From assembly GCA_028697145.1 (NCBI GenBank), contig JAQVFR010000006.1:26737-90736 (forward strand): DNA of 64,000 bases. The letters run 5' to 3'. Below are positions 25,441-33,921 of the stretch, in pieces. Source of the stretch: Actinomycetota bacterium (GTDB lineage: Bacteria > Actinomycetota > Geothermincolia > Geothermincolales > RBG-13-55-18). The notes below the pieces were generated by a model that made no database searches, was not told the origin of the DNA, and saw only the letters and a program-made list of their open reading frames with translations. A program made the position numbers and the translations under genes. How positions within the stretch are numbered: position 1 is the stretch's first letter; each line of letters begins with the position of its first letter.

Positions 25441-26130
25441 TCAGCTGGGCATGAGGCTCTGTATCATCTCGCTGGCCTGCTGGATCAGGAGGTTGGCCTC
25501 ATCGATATAGCTGAAGTCCGCTGTGCTGATGGCCCGCAGGTAGAGGTCGCAGGCCCCGATGTACATGTCGAGTATCTGGAGGGCTTTCTGGCGCAGCGTT
25601 TCGAGCTCGGGAGCCAGGTACATGGAGACCACCTGGTTGCGGTAGTCCACGAGGATGGCCTTCCATTCCGAGATCTCGTTGGCCATCTCCATCCCGGAGA
25701 TCAGGTCCTGCCCCATCACCGAGATGTTCTGCTGCAGGGTGTTGAGGTCCACTATGGTATCCGTGGGTATGGACGTCTGTATGGCCTCGATGCCGGAGGA
25801 TTCGTCGATCGCCCTCTGCTGCTCCGCTATGGCCTCGGCTTCCTTCTTGAGCTGCTCCTCGTGCTCGGGACTGTATTTGTCGACGTATTCGATCTTGTAG
25901 TCGGCGGCTTCAGACGGGTCCACCCACGCGGTCTGGGTGTTGTCCTCCCATATGTGGTTGTCGAGGGGGTCCCTCACGATAGTGCCGTATCTTACCTCTA
26001 CCTTCTTGGGGACCACGAGCATATAGGCGACGACGGCGATGACGGCCAGAGCCACCACAATGCCCAGGCCGGCGATGGCTATCTTCGTTCCCCGTCTCAA
26101 ACCGCTGTACCACTGCGATATCCTGTTCAT
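25441..26130 (-). CDS. Membrane-anchored protein of unknown function
   Basis: Protein of 229 residues with one N-terminal transmembrane helix (IAIAGLGIVVALAVIAVVAYMLVV) after a basic cytoplasmic start, giving an extracellular C-terminal domain. The outer part is acidic and mostly helical (EHEEQLKKEAEAIAEQQRAIDES, then several amphipathic helices near 120-220). No cysteines or catalytic motifs stand out. Not recognised. It follows the zinc-ribbon methyltransferase direction with a 73-nt gap, so they may share transcription. Confidence 0.65.
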   Translation of the reverse strand: MNRISQWYSGLRRGTKIAIAGLGIVVALAVIAVVAYMLVVPKKVEVRYGTIVRDPLDNHIWEDNTQTAWVDPSEAADYKIEYVDKYSPEHEEQLKKEAEAIAEQQRAIDESSGIEAIQTSIPTDTIVDLNTLQQNISVMGQDLISGMEMANEISEWKAILVDYRNQVVSMYLAPELETLRQKALQILDMYIGACDLYLRAISTADFSYIDEANLLIQQASEMIQSLMPS

Positions 26131-26417
26131 GTTCTCACCCTCGGGTTATGACTTGGATTTCCCGCCCCTGGTTCCCCCTGTGTATTGTCTCCTTGCGCAG
26201 GAGCGATAGCGGCGTGTTCCTGGGCGAACACAATCTTATCATGGCGCTCGTGGCCCATCAATGCGGGCGTGCGGGGCCCTTTGCCGGGCGCGTCTCGAAT
26301 ACGTCCCGCCGTTCCCGTAGAAAATGGGCTTGCGCAGGTTCTCCTCCCGCACTCACATGATCGGAGACCCGGGGCGGGCGCCCGGAGCGGGAATGAGTGT
26401 CGCATTGAGCTGGATCA

Positions 26418-26446
26418 TTGTTTGCGGCGGCGGACGCATATATATT
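26418..26446 (+). promoter_or_regulatory. Promoter of the FmdB / small selenoprotein operon
   Basis: TTGTTT, 17 nt, TATATT, with a predicted start about 23 nt before the FmdB ATG and its GGGAGGTAAGG ribosome site. The rest of the 345-nt divergent gap (26131-26475) shows no open frame. Confidence 0.6.
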
Positions 26447-26475
26447 TTTAGAAACGGTCTCTGCGGGAGGTAAGG

Positions 26476-26676
26476 ATGCCTATATTCGAGTATAGATGCG
26501 AGGAATGCAAGCACCGCTTCGACGCCTTCTTCCGCCATGCGGAGGACGCCGACAAGGAGCAGCTTGTCTGCGGCAAGTGCGGTTCCGAGAGGGTGGCCAA
26601 GATGTTTTCCGTCATCGGGATCGGAGGCGCCGATAAGGAGCGGGACGCCGGCGGGTGCAGCACGCGCTCCACGTGA
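26476..26676 (+). CDS. FmdB family zinc-ribbon protein
   Basis: Protein of 66 residues. MPIFEYRCEECKHRFD and LVCGKCGSERVAKMFSV form the CxxC...CxxC rubredoxin-like zinc ribbon typical of FmdB/YfgJ-type regulatory proteins. The tail is glycine-rich with a further cysteine. Family members occur beside many metabolic genes and are suspected nucleic-acid- or redox-linked proteins; the exact role is not established. Strong ribosome site and promoter upstream. The next gene begins 43 nt downstream and is probably co-transcribed. Confidence 0.85.
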   Translation: MPIFEYRCEECKHRFDAFFRHAEDADKEQLVCGKCGSERVAKMFSVIGIGGADKERDAGGCSTRST

Positions 26677-26719
26677 CGTCCGTGGTGAGGGTCCGGTCCG
26701 GACCGGGAGAGAGCAAGAG

Positions 26720-26866
26720 ATGGAATGGCTTATTCTCGTTATCGTAATCGCGGCGTGGCTGGTATTGAGCGCCTTCGTTCTGCCGCGGCTTGGAGTCCCC
26801 ACGTGAATCTCCGGCGCTTGCCGCGTGCGGCGCGAGGATGAAGGGGAAGAGGAGAAGCCCGACTGA
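26720..26866 (+). CDS. Candidate small membrane selenoprotein (in-frame TGA read as Sec)
   Basis: ATG at 26720 opens a 28-codon frame: EWLILVIVIAAWLVLSAFVL forms one transmembrane helix, then PRLGVPT, then TGA (26804-26806). Reading through adds ISGACRVRREDEGEEEKPD and a second TGA. The product would have 48 residues with Sec at 29 and a cysteine five residues later (U-I-S-G-A-C). Directly after the TGA is a bulged hairpin that fits a bacterial SECIS. A short helix followed by LGVxTUxSGxC-like sequence is a pattern I associate with small selenoproteins, from memory only. Without selenium it would be a 28-residue membrane peptide. No SelA/SelB genes lie in the window. Confidence 0.6.
26807..26838 (+). 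promoter_or_regulatory. SECIS-like hairpin after the in-frame TGA
   Basis: Eight nucleotides after the TGA a stem CGC/GCG starts, followed by a bulged UU on the 5' side, a 4-bp stem GCCG/CGGC and a CGUG apical loop. An outer UCC/GGA pair closes the base. The bulged U, the short upper stem and the GU within the loop mirror the E. coli fdhF SECIS. The apical loop lies 18 nt from the TGA, within the range known for bacteria. Confidence 0.5.
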
Positions 26867-26885
26867 ACCAGGCCGTTGAACGAAT

Positions 26886-26911
26886 CAGGCCGGGGCCCGG
26901 GCCCCGGCCTG
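26886..26911 (+). terminator. Palindromic hairpin downstream of the small selenoprotein
   Basis: A perfect 26-nt palindrome built from CAGGCCGGGGCCC and its complement lies 20 nt after the second TGA. No T-run follows, so termination would rely on hairpin strength. From 26912 to 27236 nothing recognisable is present. Confidence 0.45.
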
Positions 26912-27236
26912 TTGCGCGTGCGCTGAACGCGTTCCCGGCGCGGAGGATTTCCGCGCACCCCTTTGACCCCGCGGGTTTCCCTGCCTCTCCATACGAGAAA
27001 AACCTCCGCAGGACACGGGCCTGCCTTCAGGCCAGAGGGCCGCCTTCACGGGCTGCGCCCGTGACCTCATCTCCTCTCCAGCATCATATCTATCCACACG
27101 GCGTCTGGCGGAAACCTCACGGGAGTTTCGTGGGCGGAGAAAGCCGGAGATCCCGGTGCAGCCCGCACCAGGTGGGTTTTATTCCCCGCGGCGGGAAAGG
27201 GGGCAAGGGCCGCCGCCGCGGGTATCGAGCCGGCGT

Positions 27237-28565
27237 TCAACTCCTGAGCGCGGCTTCCGCGGCGTCGATGCCGCTGCGCAGGGAGCCGTCCACCGACGGC
27301 ATGTTCATGTATTCGCCCGCGAGGAAGAGACCCTTAACGTCCCGGTAATGGTCGCGCTTCATGTTGTGGATCTCCCGCAGCATGCCCGGAGGCGAGAGGC
27401 AGACCGCCTCGTCCCAGCGGTAGATCTCCGAGAAAAGCGGCTCGTCGGGCATGGTCGGCACGAAGCGCCTTATCTCGCCCTTGAGGCGGGAGAAGACATC
27501 CGCGTCGGGCATGGCGTTGAGCTCGAAGGCATGCCTGCCGAAGGTGAAGCAGTGAACCATGCCCCCGCCGGGCGGGGTGTACTGCGGGGACTTGACGGAG
27601 TTATCCGTGAACCCGGCCATGGAAGTGCCCGCCCTTCGCGTCAGCCCGACCGCGTACCACCCCTCCGGCAGCAGGTGGTCCTCCAGCCCGAACATGGTGT
27701 GGCAGCAAGCGCTGTAGGTCACCTTGCGCATGGGCCCGCGCAGCCCGTCCGGCAGGTCCGGCATGAGTTCGAGGGCCCTGGTGGCGGTGGTGGTGCAGAC
27801 CACCGCGTCGGCCTCCATGAGGCCGTCCTGCGTCTCCACTCCCTTCACGGCGCCCCCCTCGATGACGATTCTCTTCACCGGCGTGGACAGGCGCACGTCT
27901 TGCGCGCATTCCTCGTAGAGTCTCTCGGCCAGTGAGCCTATGCCCCGCTTCAGGGTGAAGAGTCCGTTGAGGGCGTACCACAGGAGCGACAGGCCGTAAC
28001 CGGCCCCCACGTCCTCCGGCTCGCCCAGCGTGAGGCAGGATGCGATGGGCTGGAAGAGATATTCCAGGATGTCCTCGCCGCCGCGGCGCAGCGCGAGGTC
28101 GGCGAGGCTCTCGTCGTCCAGGTCGAGCATGTTCGCGTAATCTATGAAGTGGAGGTCGCGGCGGCGCTTCAACAGCAGGGGTGAGATGCGCAGGAACTGC
28201 AGGATCGCTTTCAGGGAAAGGCCGCGGAAGCGGACGAGGTCGTCACGGTTGCGCCACAACAGCCTGGGATCCAGCCCGGCCGTGAGCGGATACAGCTTTC
28301 CGTTCCTCGTCAGGGCGACCTTGAAGGGGAAGGTGACGATATCGTTCCCCAGGCCGATCTCGCGGCACAGCCCGAAGGTGGTTTCGTAGAACTTGAAGAA
28401 GAACTGCGCGCCCAGGTCCATGGTGTAACCCTCGCGGCGCGCTCCGATGATGCGACCGCCGGCCAGTTCCTTAGATTCCAGGGCCACGACGTCAGCGCCC
28501 CTCTTGCGCAGGGTGTATGCGGCCGCCAGTCCGGAGGTGCCGGCTCCGACTACGATGACTTTCAT
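27237..28565 (-). CDS. FAD-dependent amine-oxidase/protoporphyrinogen-oxidase-like protein
   Basis: Protein of 442 residues. The N-terminus VIVVGAGTSGLAAAYTLRKRGADVVALE is the FAD-binding Rossmann motif, followed by GGRI and DLGAQFFF, the second flavin contact of the PF01593 family. C-terminal GLFLAGEYMNMPSVDGSLRSGIDAA is the closing FAD-binding block. Overall layout matches HemG/HemY-like or carotenoid/phytoene-desaturase-like oxidoreductases. No heme or carotenoid genes are next to it, so substrate is open. An extended -10 TATAAT lies about 45 nt upstream. Confidence 0.83.
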   Translation of the reverse strand: MKVIVVGAGTSGLAAAYTLRKRGADVVALESKELAGGRIIGARREGYTMDLGAQFFFKFYETTFGLCREIGLGNDIVTFPFKVALTRNGKLYPLTAGLDPRLLWRNRDDLVRFRGLSLKAILQFLRISPLLLKRRRDLHFIDYANMLDLDDESLADLALRRGGEDILEYLFQPIASCLTLGEPEDVGAGYGLSLLWYALNGLFTLKRGIGSLAERLYEECAQDVRLSTPVKRIVIEGGAVKGVETQDGLMEADAVVCTTTATRALELMPDLPDGLRGPMRKVTYSACCHTMFGLEDHLLPEGWYAVGLTRRAGTSMAGFTDNSVKSPQYTPPGGGMVHCFTFGRHAFELNAMPDADVFSRLKGEIRRFVPTMPDEPLFSEIYRWDEAVCLSPPGMLREIHNMKRDHYRDVKGLFLAGEYMNMPSVDGSLRSGIDAAEAALRS

Positions 28566-28610
28566 GACATCCCTCCCGTATATAGACCCTCCCTATGTAT
28601 GGGGCCAGAA

Positions 28611-28620
28611 CATTATACCA
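28611..28620 (-). promoter_or_regulatory. Extended -10 promoter of the FAD oxidoreductase
   Basis: CTGGTATAATG on the minus strand, identical over the first ten bases to the element before the Wzz-like gene near 12.1 kb. No matching -35 is seen. Confidence 0.5.
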
Positions 28621-28761
28621 GTGCTGTGCGGGAAGGTCTGAACCACCGTGTCGGGCACCGCCCGGGATATCGTGGTGGAACGGACCCCCATGGCTTAATA
28701 TAAGACCAACGATATGGATATGAAAGGGATGTTCGGGACGGAGCCGTGAAAGGAGAAACGC

Positions 28762-29331
28762 ATGGAGCCCGCGTTCGTCATCAGGAACTGGAAGCTGACC
28801 CTTGTGAGCGGTCTGCTGGCGTTGCTGTTCGGTATCGTCATCCTGATATGGCCGGCGGCCACCACCCTCGTGCTCCTGATCCTCTTCGGGGCGCTGGCCC
28901 TGGTGGACGGCATCTTCCACGTCGTTCAGGCGATAACGGATGCCGCCAGGAAGGAGAAATGGGTCCTGACGCTGCTCTTCGGGCTACTGGAGACCATCGT
29001 CGGGATCATCGTCCTTTCCCGCCCCGGGGTAGGCCTCGGAGCGCTGCTCGTACTGGTCATCGTCTATCTCGTCGCGTACGGATTCGTGGAGATCTTCGCG
29101 GCGTTCGAGATGCAGGCGGTCAGCACGGGACTCAGGGTGCTGCTGGGGATAACCGGCGTGCTCTCCGTGGTCGTCGGCTTCATCTTCATGTTCAGGCCGG
29201 GCCTGGGGATCTGGTCCGTCATCCTCTTCATCGGCATCTACTCCATCTTCGTGGGCATACTGCGTGTCATCCTGGCCGTCCTGATCAGGAGCTGGTGGAA
29301 GGAGCAGCCTCCCGCCGGAGCCGCGGTCTGA
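28762..29331 (+). CDS. HdeD family membrane protein (DUF308)
   Basis: Protein of 189 residues with six hydrophobic helices in three pairs. It contains the repeated pattern LL.G......(W/R)P..(T/L)...L....L.DGI, typical of HdeD/DUF308 (e.g. LLFGIVILIWPAATTL and VVGFIFMFRPGLGIW). HdeD is linked to acid resistance in enterobacteria; in Actinomycetota the role is unproven. AAAGGAG precedes the ATG. It stands alone, between a minus-strand oxidoreductase and a minus-strand GAP protein. Confidence 0.85.
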   Translation: MEPAFVIRNWKLTLVSGLLALLFGIVILIWPAATTLVLLILFGALALVDGIFHVVQAITDAARKEKWVLTLLFGLLETIVGIIVLSRPGVGLGALLVLVIVYLVAYGFVEIFAAFEMQAVSTGLRVLLGITGVLSVVVGFIFMFRPGLGIWSVILFIGIYSIFVGILRVILAVLIRSWWKEQPPAGAAV

Positions 29332-29419
29332 CCGCGCGTGCCCCGAGGGAGCGGACAGGAGCGGGTCTCTTCCGGCGCTACAAGCCCCCGGATGAGCAAC
29401 GGCAAGAGCGGAAGGACGT

Positions 29420-29438
29420 GTGCGCGTCTTACGCGCAC
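29420..29438. terminator. Short perfect hairpin between convergent membrane-protein genes
   Basis: GTGCGCGT and ACGCGCAC form an 8-bp stem with a 3-nt CTT loop in the gap between HdeD (plus) and the GAP-family gene (minus). No T-run; termination is only suggested. Confidence 0.35.
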
Positions 29439-29529
29439 CCGAGGGCTCGGGAGCGCACGGGCTTCGAAGCTTTTGTCCCCCTTCTTCTCTTGCGACCATT
29501 CCTTGCGCCGCTGATATCCGCTGCGTCGC

Positions 29530-30201
29530 TTACAATCCGGCTATGCCCTTGCCGATGAGGACAACCCCGAAGACCAGCAGCAGCACGAACATCACCGTTG
29601 CGTTATTGCCGGACAGCCAGACCTTCCAACCATTGAGCAGCTTCTCGCTCTTCTCCTTCAGGAGCAGGCTCGCCATGACCGGAACGGCCACGCTGACGAT
29701 GGCGATGACCAGGAATACCGCGAAGGCGATCGCGGACTTCCCGCCGCCCATACCGCCCTGGCTGACAGCCATGGAGGCCGCCAGGGTCAACGCCAGGTTC
29801 TTGGGATTTGCGCCCGACAGGAGCGTGGCAAGGCCGAAAGACTTGATCGGTGTGATGGTGTCGATGGTGGACATCCACTTGGGCATGGCCGGCTCCTCTC
29901 CGGGCTCACGCCTCTTGCGCCAGTTCCGCCAGGCGGCGATGAAGAGCAGCACGCCCAACACCAGCCTGACGATGGACGCCCCCCTGGAGGGGCCGCTCTT
30001 GGTGGCGATGTCGGCGGTGCCGGCGATAGCATAGACGATCCAGAAGGCAGCGGAGAGACCCGTGATCCAGCCGAGGAGAAAAGCCGGGCCGTTGCCCTTC
30101 GCCCTTTTGCTGAAGAGCATGAGGATAACGGCTATGATGGGTACAGGGCTTATGGCTACCCCCAGCGCCAGGGGAAGGATGTCCCCGATCACGCCTCCCA
30201 C
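29530..30201 (-). CDS. GAP/Sap family membrane protein
   Basis: Protein of 223 residues with six hydrophobic segments. It matches the GAP family (PF11139; Sap, sulfolipid-1-addressing protein): ILPLALGVAISPVPIIAVILML at the N-terminus and ATLLSGANPKNLALTLAAS in the middle, with the conserved NPKN turn. In mycobacteria relatives act in transport of peptidoglycolipids to the cell surface. The family is largely actinobacterial, supporting the taxonomic inference. A cytoplasmic basic loop (RNWRKRREPGEE) splits the two halves. Confidence 0.85.
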   Translation of the reverse strand: MGGVIGDILPLALGVAISPVPIIAVILMLFSKRAKGNGPAFLLGWITGLSAAFWIVYAIAGTADIATKSGPSRGASIVRLVLGVLLFIAAWRNWRKRREPGEEPAMPKWMSTIDTITPIKSFGLATLLSGANPKNLALTLAASMAVSQGGMGGGKSAIAFAVFLVIAIVSVAVPVMASLLLKEKSEKLLNGWKVWLSGNNATVMFVLLLVFGVVLIGKGIAGL

Positions 30202-30363
30202 GTGAACCTCCCTCTTTCATGGTGTCCGGGTTTAGGGCGCACACCTTCACCCTGTTGGCCTGGCCCCTCTTTTCGCTATTTTCGCCGCAGGCGTCCGAGT
30301 CACCTTTCGTGGCGCCGCGAGCGCAGGCCGTTGGATCCAGGTCGCATAGCGCAACCCCGGGGG

Positions 30364-30651
30364 TCAAGCCGCCCTGATCCGCCTGCTCTTGCTGGCCCCT
30401 CCGCTGCTGTACGAGGCGATGTCGAGCAGCACACCCAGGACCACCCAGAGCCAGCGCCAGCCGAAGACTCCGACGCCGGGCAGGTAGGCCAGGGAGTAGA
30501 GAAGGGTGGTGTAGGGGAGGAGGAAGAGGCCCAGCAGCGGCCACCAGAAAGTGGTGAAGGCGCGGCTTACGTAGGGGGTGAATATCCAGACGATGAGCAG
30601 GGCCAGCCGGGGCGCGAACATCCCTACGAAAGCGGCTACACAGCAGCACAT
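30364..30651 (-). CDS. Small three-helix membrane protein, unknown
   Basis: Protein of 95 residues with three hydrophobic segments: LALLIVWIFTPYVSRAF, FWWPLLGLFLLPYTTLLYSLAY and WRWLWVVLGVLLDIASY. The C-terminus is short and basic. AAGGAG lies 7 nt before the chosen ATG; a longer frame upstream has no ribosome site. The arrangement resembles small conserved membrane proteins of Actinomycetota, but I do not recognise a named family. The 291 nt to the next gene show no further supported frame. Confidence 0.6.
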   Translation of the reverse strand: MCCCVAAFVGMFAPRLALLIVWIFTPYVSRAFTTFWWPLLGLFLLPYTTLLYSLAYLPGVGVFGWRWLWVVLGVLLDIASYSSGGASKSRRIRAA

Positions 30652-30942
30652 TGCGGGACTCCTTCCAGCTGCGAACGGACGTTGCGGGTCGCGGACATCT
30701 TGAGTGATCCCCGGTACCTGCCCCATTATTCCCTGCCTGAAGGGCTTTGAAACCGGGGGACCGGATCCCGGTGCGAGGGGCGATGACGCTGTTGGAGATG
30801 ACGAACACCGCCGCTCCCGGCGTCTCCTTGTGGAGCGGCCGCGTTTTAGTGATAATCATCGTGGACAGGATAACGGAAACCTTGCCGTCAGGCGGGAGGC
30901 GCCCCGGGGCTCCGCCCGGTGTCGCGGTTCAGGGGTGATGGC

Positions 30943-31947
30943 GTGGCGAAGATCGGCGATCTCATACACGGCGGATCGGTTACGTCTACAGACGTAGTGA
31001 TCCTCGAGGAAAAGCTGCTGTTCGACCGCCAGCCCAAGCGGGATCGTTACGTGCGCTTCTTCGTCCTTCTCCTCCTCTCCGCGGTCATCGCCACCTACGG
31101 CGTCGTGAGCGATTCGGTGGCGACGGTCATCGGCGCCATGATCGTGGCTCCCCTCATGACCCCTATCATGGCCATCTCCCTCAGCGTCGTCAGCGGAGAC
31201 CTCCACAACATCGTCCGCTCGTTCCTGGTCGTGGCCGCGGGCACTGCGGCGGTGGTGGGATTCGCGTACGTACTTGCGGAGATCCTGGTGGGCTCCGTGT
31301 ATACAGCCGGCAACTCACAGATCACCGCCCGCACCTCTCCACGCCTCATCGACCTCATCATCGCCCTGGCCTCCGGAGCCGCGGGGGCTTTCGCCACGGG
31401 AAGGGAGGACGTGTCCGATGCCCTTCCCGGCGTGGCCATCGCCGTCTCGCTGGTGCCGCCGCTTTCAGTCGTGGGCATCTGCCTTTCCGCCGGGGCCTTC
31501 AGGGAGGCCCTCGGCGCCCTCGTCCTCTTCCTCACCAACCTCCTGGCCATCGTCATCGCCGGCCTCGTCGTCTTCGCCGTCATGGGCTACGGGGGAGCGG
31601 CCCTCGATCTTCGCGGCAGGAAGGCGAAGCGGTGGGCGACGTTGGTCATCATCCTTGCCACCCTGATGATACTCGCGCCGCTGGGTGTCACCAGCCACCG
31701 GGTCACCACCGAGCAGATCCTGCAGCAGCGGACGAAGGCGGAACTGGAGGAATGGCTGGACGGGACTGGCTACGAGGTCTACAGGATATACGTCGACGGC
31801 CGTAGCGTTGATGCCATCGTGGCCGGGGAGGGAGACCTCCCGCCCTTCGATGACCTCCTCTCCGGTATGAGTGAGCGCGCGGGAGACGTGACCATCAACC
31901 TGAAGGTCGTGCCGGAGCGCACCTTCCAGGGAAGCACCGGCGATTAA
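30943..31947 (+). CDS. DUF389 family membrane protein
   Basis: Protein of 334 residues. After a short cytoplasmic lead (LLFDRQPKRDRYVRFF) there are about six helices carrying the family blocks IGAMIVAPLMTPIMAISLSVV and GVAIAVSLVPPLSVVGICLS. A soluble C-terminal domain (about 250-334) follows. DUF389/TIGR00341 proteins are widespread membrane proteins of unknown transport function. Start: GTG at 30943 with AGGGGTGA before it; another GTG eight codons upstream is possible. Confidence 0.83.
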   Translation: MAKIGDLIHGGSVTSTDVVILEEKLLFDRQPKRDRYVRFFVLLLLSAVIATYGVVSDSVATVIGAMIVAPLMTPIMAISLSVVSGDLHNIVRSFLVVAAGTAAVVGFAYVLAEILVGSVYTAGNSQITARTSPRLIDLIIALASGAAGAFATGREDVSDALPGVAIAVSLVPPLSVVGICLSAGAFREALGALVLFLTNLLAIVIAGLVVFAVMGYGGAALDLRGRKAKRWATLVIILATLMILAPLGVTSHRVTTEQILQQRTKAELEEWLDGTGYEVYRIYVDGRSVDAIVAGEGDLPPFDDLLSGMSERAGDVTINLKVVPERTFQGSTGD

Positions 31948-32034
31948 GCCGGCAGCAGGCCTGGACCATCGCGCGCGCACGAGGATGCCCAGGCTCGCGC
32001 CGCGTCATTGGCGGTATTGCGCCGCCCGCGGCTC

Positions 32035-32125
32035 GTCCGAAGCATCCCGCCTGGGCGAAGCCGGTATCGTCGAGCACGATCATGAGCACGTTGGGGGCCC
32101 CCTCAGGCGCCCACCGGGCACGCCC
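32035..32125 (-). pseudogene. N-terminal remnant of a second sulfatase
   Basis: Immediately after, and in frame with, the stop codon of the intact sulfatase, the minus strand reads GRARWAPEGAPNVLMIVLDDTGFAQAGCFG. This is the conserved N-terminal metal-binding strand (D-D) of arylsulfatases. The similarity ends after GCFG, and the frame then becomes low-complexity. It looks like the leftover start of a tandem sulfatase gene that was deleted. Confidence 0.6.
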
Positions 32126-33739
32126 TCAGACCGATGCGCCCCCCTTCACCTGGATGCGCGGCGGGTACTTCTTGAACGTCGCCCCGTGCCGGGCAGCGAT
32201 CCCCGATATCACCGGGAGGAGCACCAGCTTGCGGATGGTGAAGGAGTGCTCCTCCTTGGGGTCGAGGAAGAGGTTGAAGGTCTTCCCGTAAGTGTACTGC
32301 ACGTTATGGCCGCTGAAACCGCCCGGGGTCACGGTGTCGTGGATGTCGATCTCGGTCGCGCACGTCATCAGCTTGTAGCCTCCCATGCGCACGCCGGAGT
32401 GCTGGTCGAGCAGCCAGGAGTGCACCGCCACCCGGTTGGAGGACCAGGCCGGGTCCACGGCCCAGTAGGTATCCTCCGGAACCGAGCTGGCCAGAAGGAA
32501 GCCGCGCTGGTCCACCCCGTCGATAAAGCGGTCCCCGGGCAGTTCACCCACCCCGGCAAGGGCGCAGAAGGTGGGGAAGAGGTCGCAGAAGTCGAAGAGC
32601 CCGTCGCTGGTGCGACCCTCCTCGATCATGCCCTTCCAGTAGAAGATGCCGGGCACGCGGATGCCACCCTCCCAGGTGGTGCCCTTGGAGCCGCGGAAAG
32701 GGGTGTAGGAGCTGTCCGGCCAGCTCTCCATCTCCGGGCCGTTGTCGGAGGTGACGAAGACGAGGGTGTTCTCCAGCTGCCCCGTCTCCTCCAGGGCGCG
32801 GAAGAGGCGCCCGAAGATATCGTCCATCTCCACCAGCACGTCGTGGAAGGGGTACTTGGCGCGGGACTTCCCCTTGAAGCCGTCGGGCGGGTAGTTGTCG
32901 AAATGGCAGCCGCGGGTGCCGTGGTAGAGGAACCACGGCTGGTCGCTCGCGGCCATGTCGCGGATGAACTTCTCGGAGTAGGCGGCCCACTTCTCGTCCA
33001 GGTCCTTGACCGTCTCCAGGTCGATCTCCTCCTGCTCGATCTCGGGGACGTCGAACTGCCCCGCCTTGGCCAGGATGTTGTGCTTGTTGAACTTCATGCG
33101 CATGACCGCCTCGAAGACGAAGGGGTCGTTCACTATCTCCGGGTAGAAGTAGTTGTCGCGCCATTCCGTGTACATGTCGGAGACGCCGTAGAAGCCATAG
33201 AATTCGTCGAAGCCCTTGTTCTGCGGCACCGACTCGGCGTTCTCGCCGCAGTGCCACTTGCCCACGGCGCGGGTCGCGTAGCCCGCTTTCTTCAGCAGCT
33301 CCGGCAGGGTCACCTCGTCCTGCAGGCCGCCCGGCTGGCCGTACATGGGCGGGGTGAGGATGCCGTGGCGGATGGGCAGGCGACCGGTCATGATGGTGGC
33401 GCGGGAGGGGGAGCAGCTCGGCTGGGAGTAGCAGGAGGTGAGCTTGAGCCCCTCCGCCGCCAGCTTGTCGAAGTTCGGGGTGGGAGCGCCGCGCAGGTGC
33501 CCCCCGCCGTAACAGCCGAAGTCGCCCCAGCCCACGTCGTCCAGGATATAGACGAGGAAGTTGGGTTTCCTCCCGGTTCTCTTCTCCAGGGCGGCGAGCT
33601 TCTCCTCGGCCGCCTGAAGCCACTCGGGGTGCAGCATGCGCGGTTCGCGGTTCTCGGCGTAGTAATCGATGCTCCCTCCCACGATGCGCTCGCCGTCGTC
33701 CTGTGGTATGGCTCCGCTGTCTATCCAGTGTTGCGTCAT
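32126..33739 (-). CDS. Sulfatase (arylsulfatase family, Cys-type)
   Basis: Hydrolyses sulfate esters using a formylglycine made from a cysteine. The 537-residue protein has the N-terminal metal site FLVYILDDVGWGDFGCYGGG (about residue 70), active-site QPSCSPSRATIMTGRLP near 115 with C-x-P-S-R, KWHCGE near 180, and VFVTSDNGPEM near 345. All are arylsulfatase signatures, so it should be active. Cys rather than Ser fits modification by the AnSME encoded nearby. No signal peptide is obvious with the chosen ATG (AGGAGGGGG precedes it), so it is probably cytoplasmic. The 182-nt gap upstream may hold a promoter. Confidence 0.9.
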   Translation of the reverse strand: MTQHWIDSGAIPQDDGERIVGGSIDYYAENREPRMLHPEWLQAAEEKLAALEKRTGRKPNFLVYILDDVGWGDFGCYGGGHLRGAPTPNFDKLAAEGLKLTSCYSQPSCSPSRATIMTGRLPIRHGILTPPMYGQPGGLQDEVTLPELLKKAGYATRAVGKWHCGENAESVPQNKGFDEFYGFYGVSDMYTEWRDNYFYPEIVNDPFVFEAVMRMKFNKHNILAKAGQFDVPEIEQEEIDLETVKDLDEKWAAYSEKFIRDMAASDQPWFLYHGTRGCHFDNYPPDGFKGKSRAKYPFHDVLVEMDDIFGRLFRALEETGQLENTLVFVTSDNGPEMESWPDSSYTPFRGSKGTTWEGGIRVPGIFYWKGMIEEGRTSDGLFDFCDLFPTFCALAGVGELPGDRFIDGVDQRGFLLASSVPEDTYWAVDPAWSSNRVAVHSWLLDQHSGVRMGGYKLMTCATEIDIHDTVTPGGFSGHNVQYTYGKTFNLFLDPKEEHSFTIRKLVLLPVISGIAARHGATFKKYPPRIQVKGGASV

Positions 33740-33921
33740 GGCCCCCTCCTTGACTATGAAATACGCCCGAAGCACTATATGGAATGCCCAAGTCGGTTCC
33801 GGCACCGCGCCGGATCCGGCAGATTTCACCATCCATTTAACCATATTCCAGGTCGGCAAGCCGCATGATTGCGGCGCGATTGTTTGGAAACCGCTTCCGG
33901 ACCGCGACGGGCGCGCCGCTC

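Noticed and set aside
30747..30938. Plus-strand 63-codon frame before the DUF389 gene
   Set aside because: No ribosome site at a sensible distance and no recognisable protein character beyond one short hydrophobic run.
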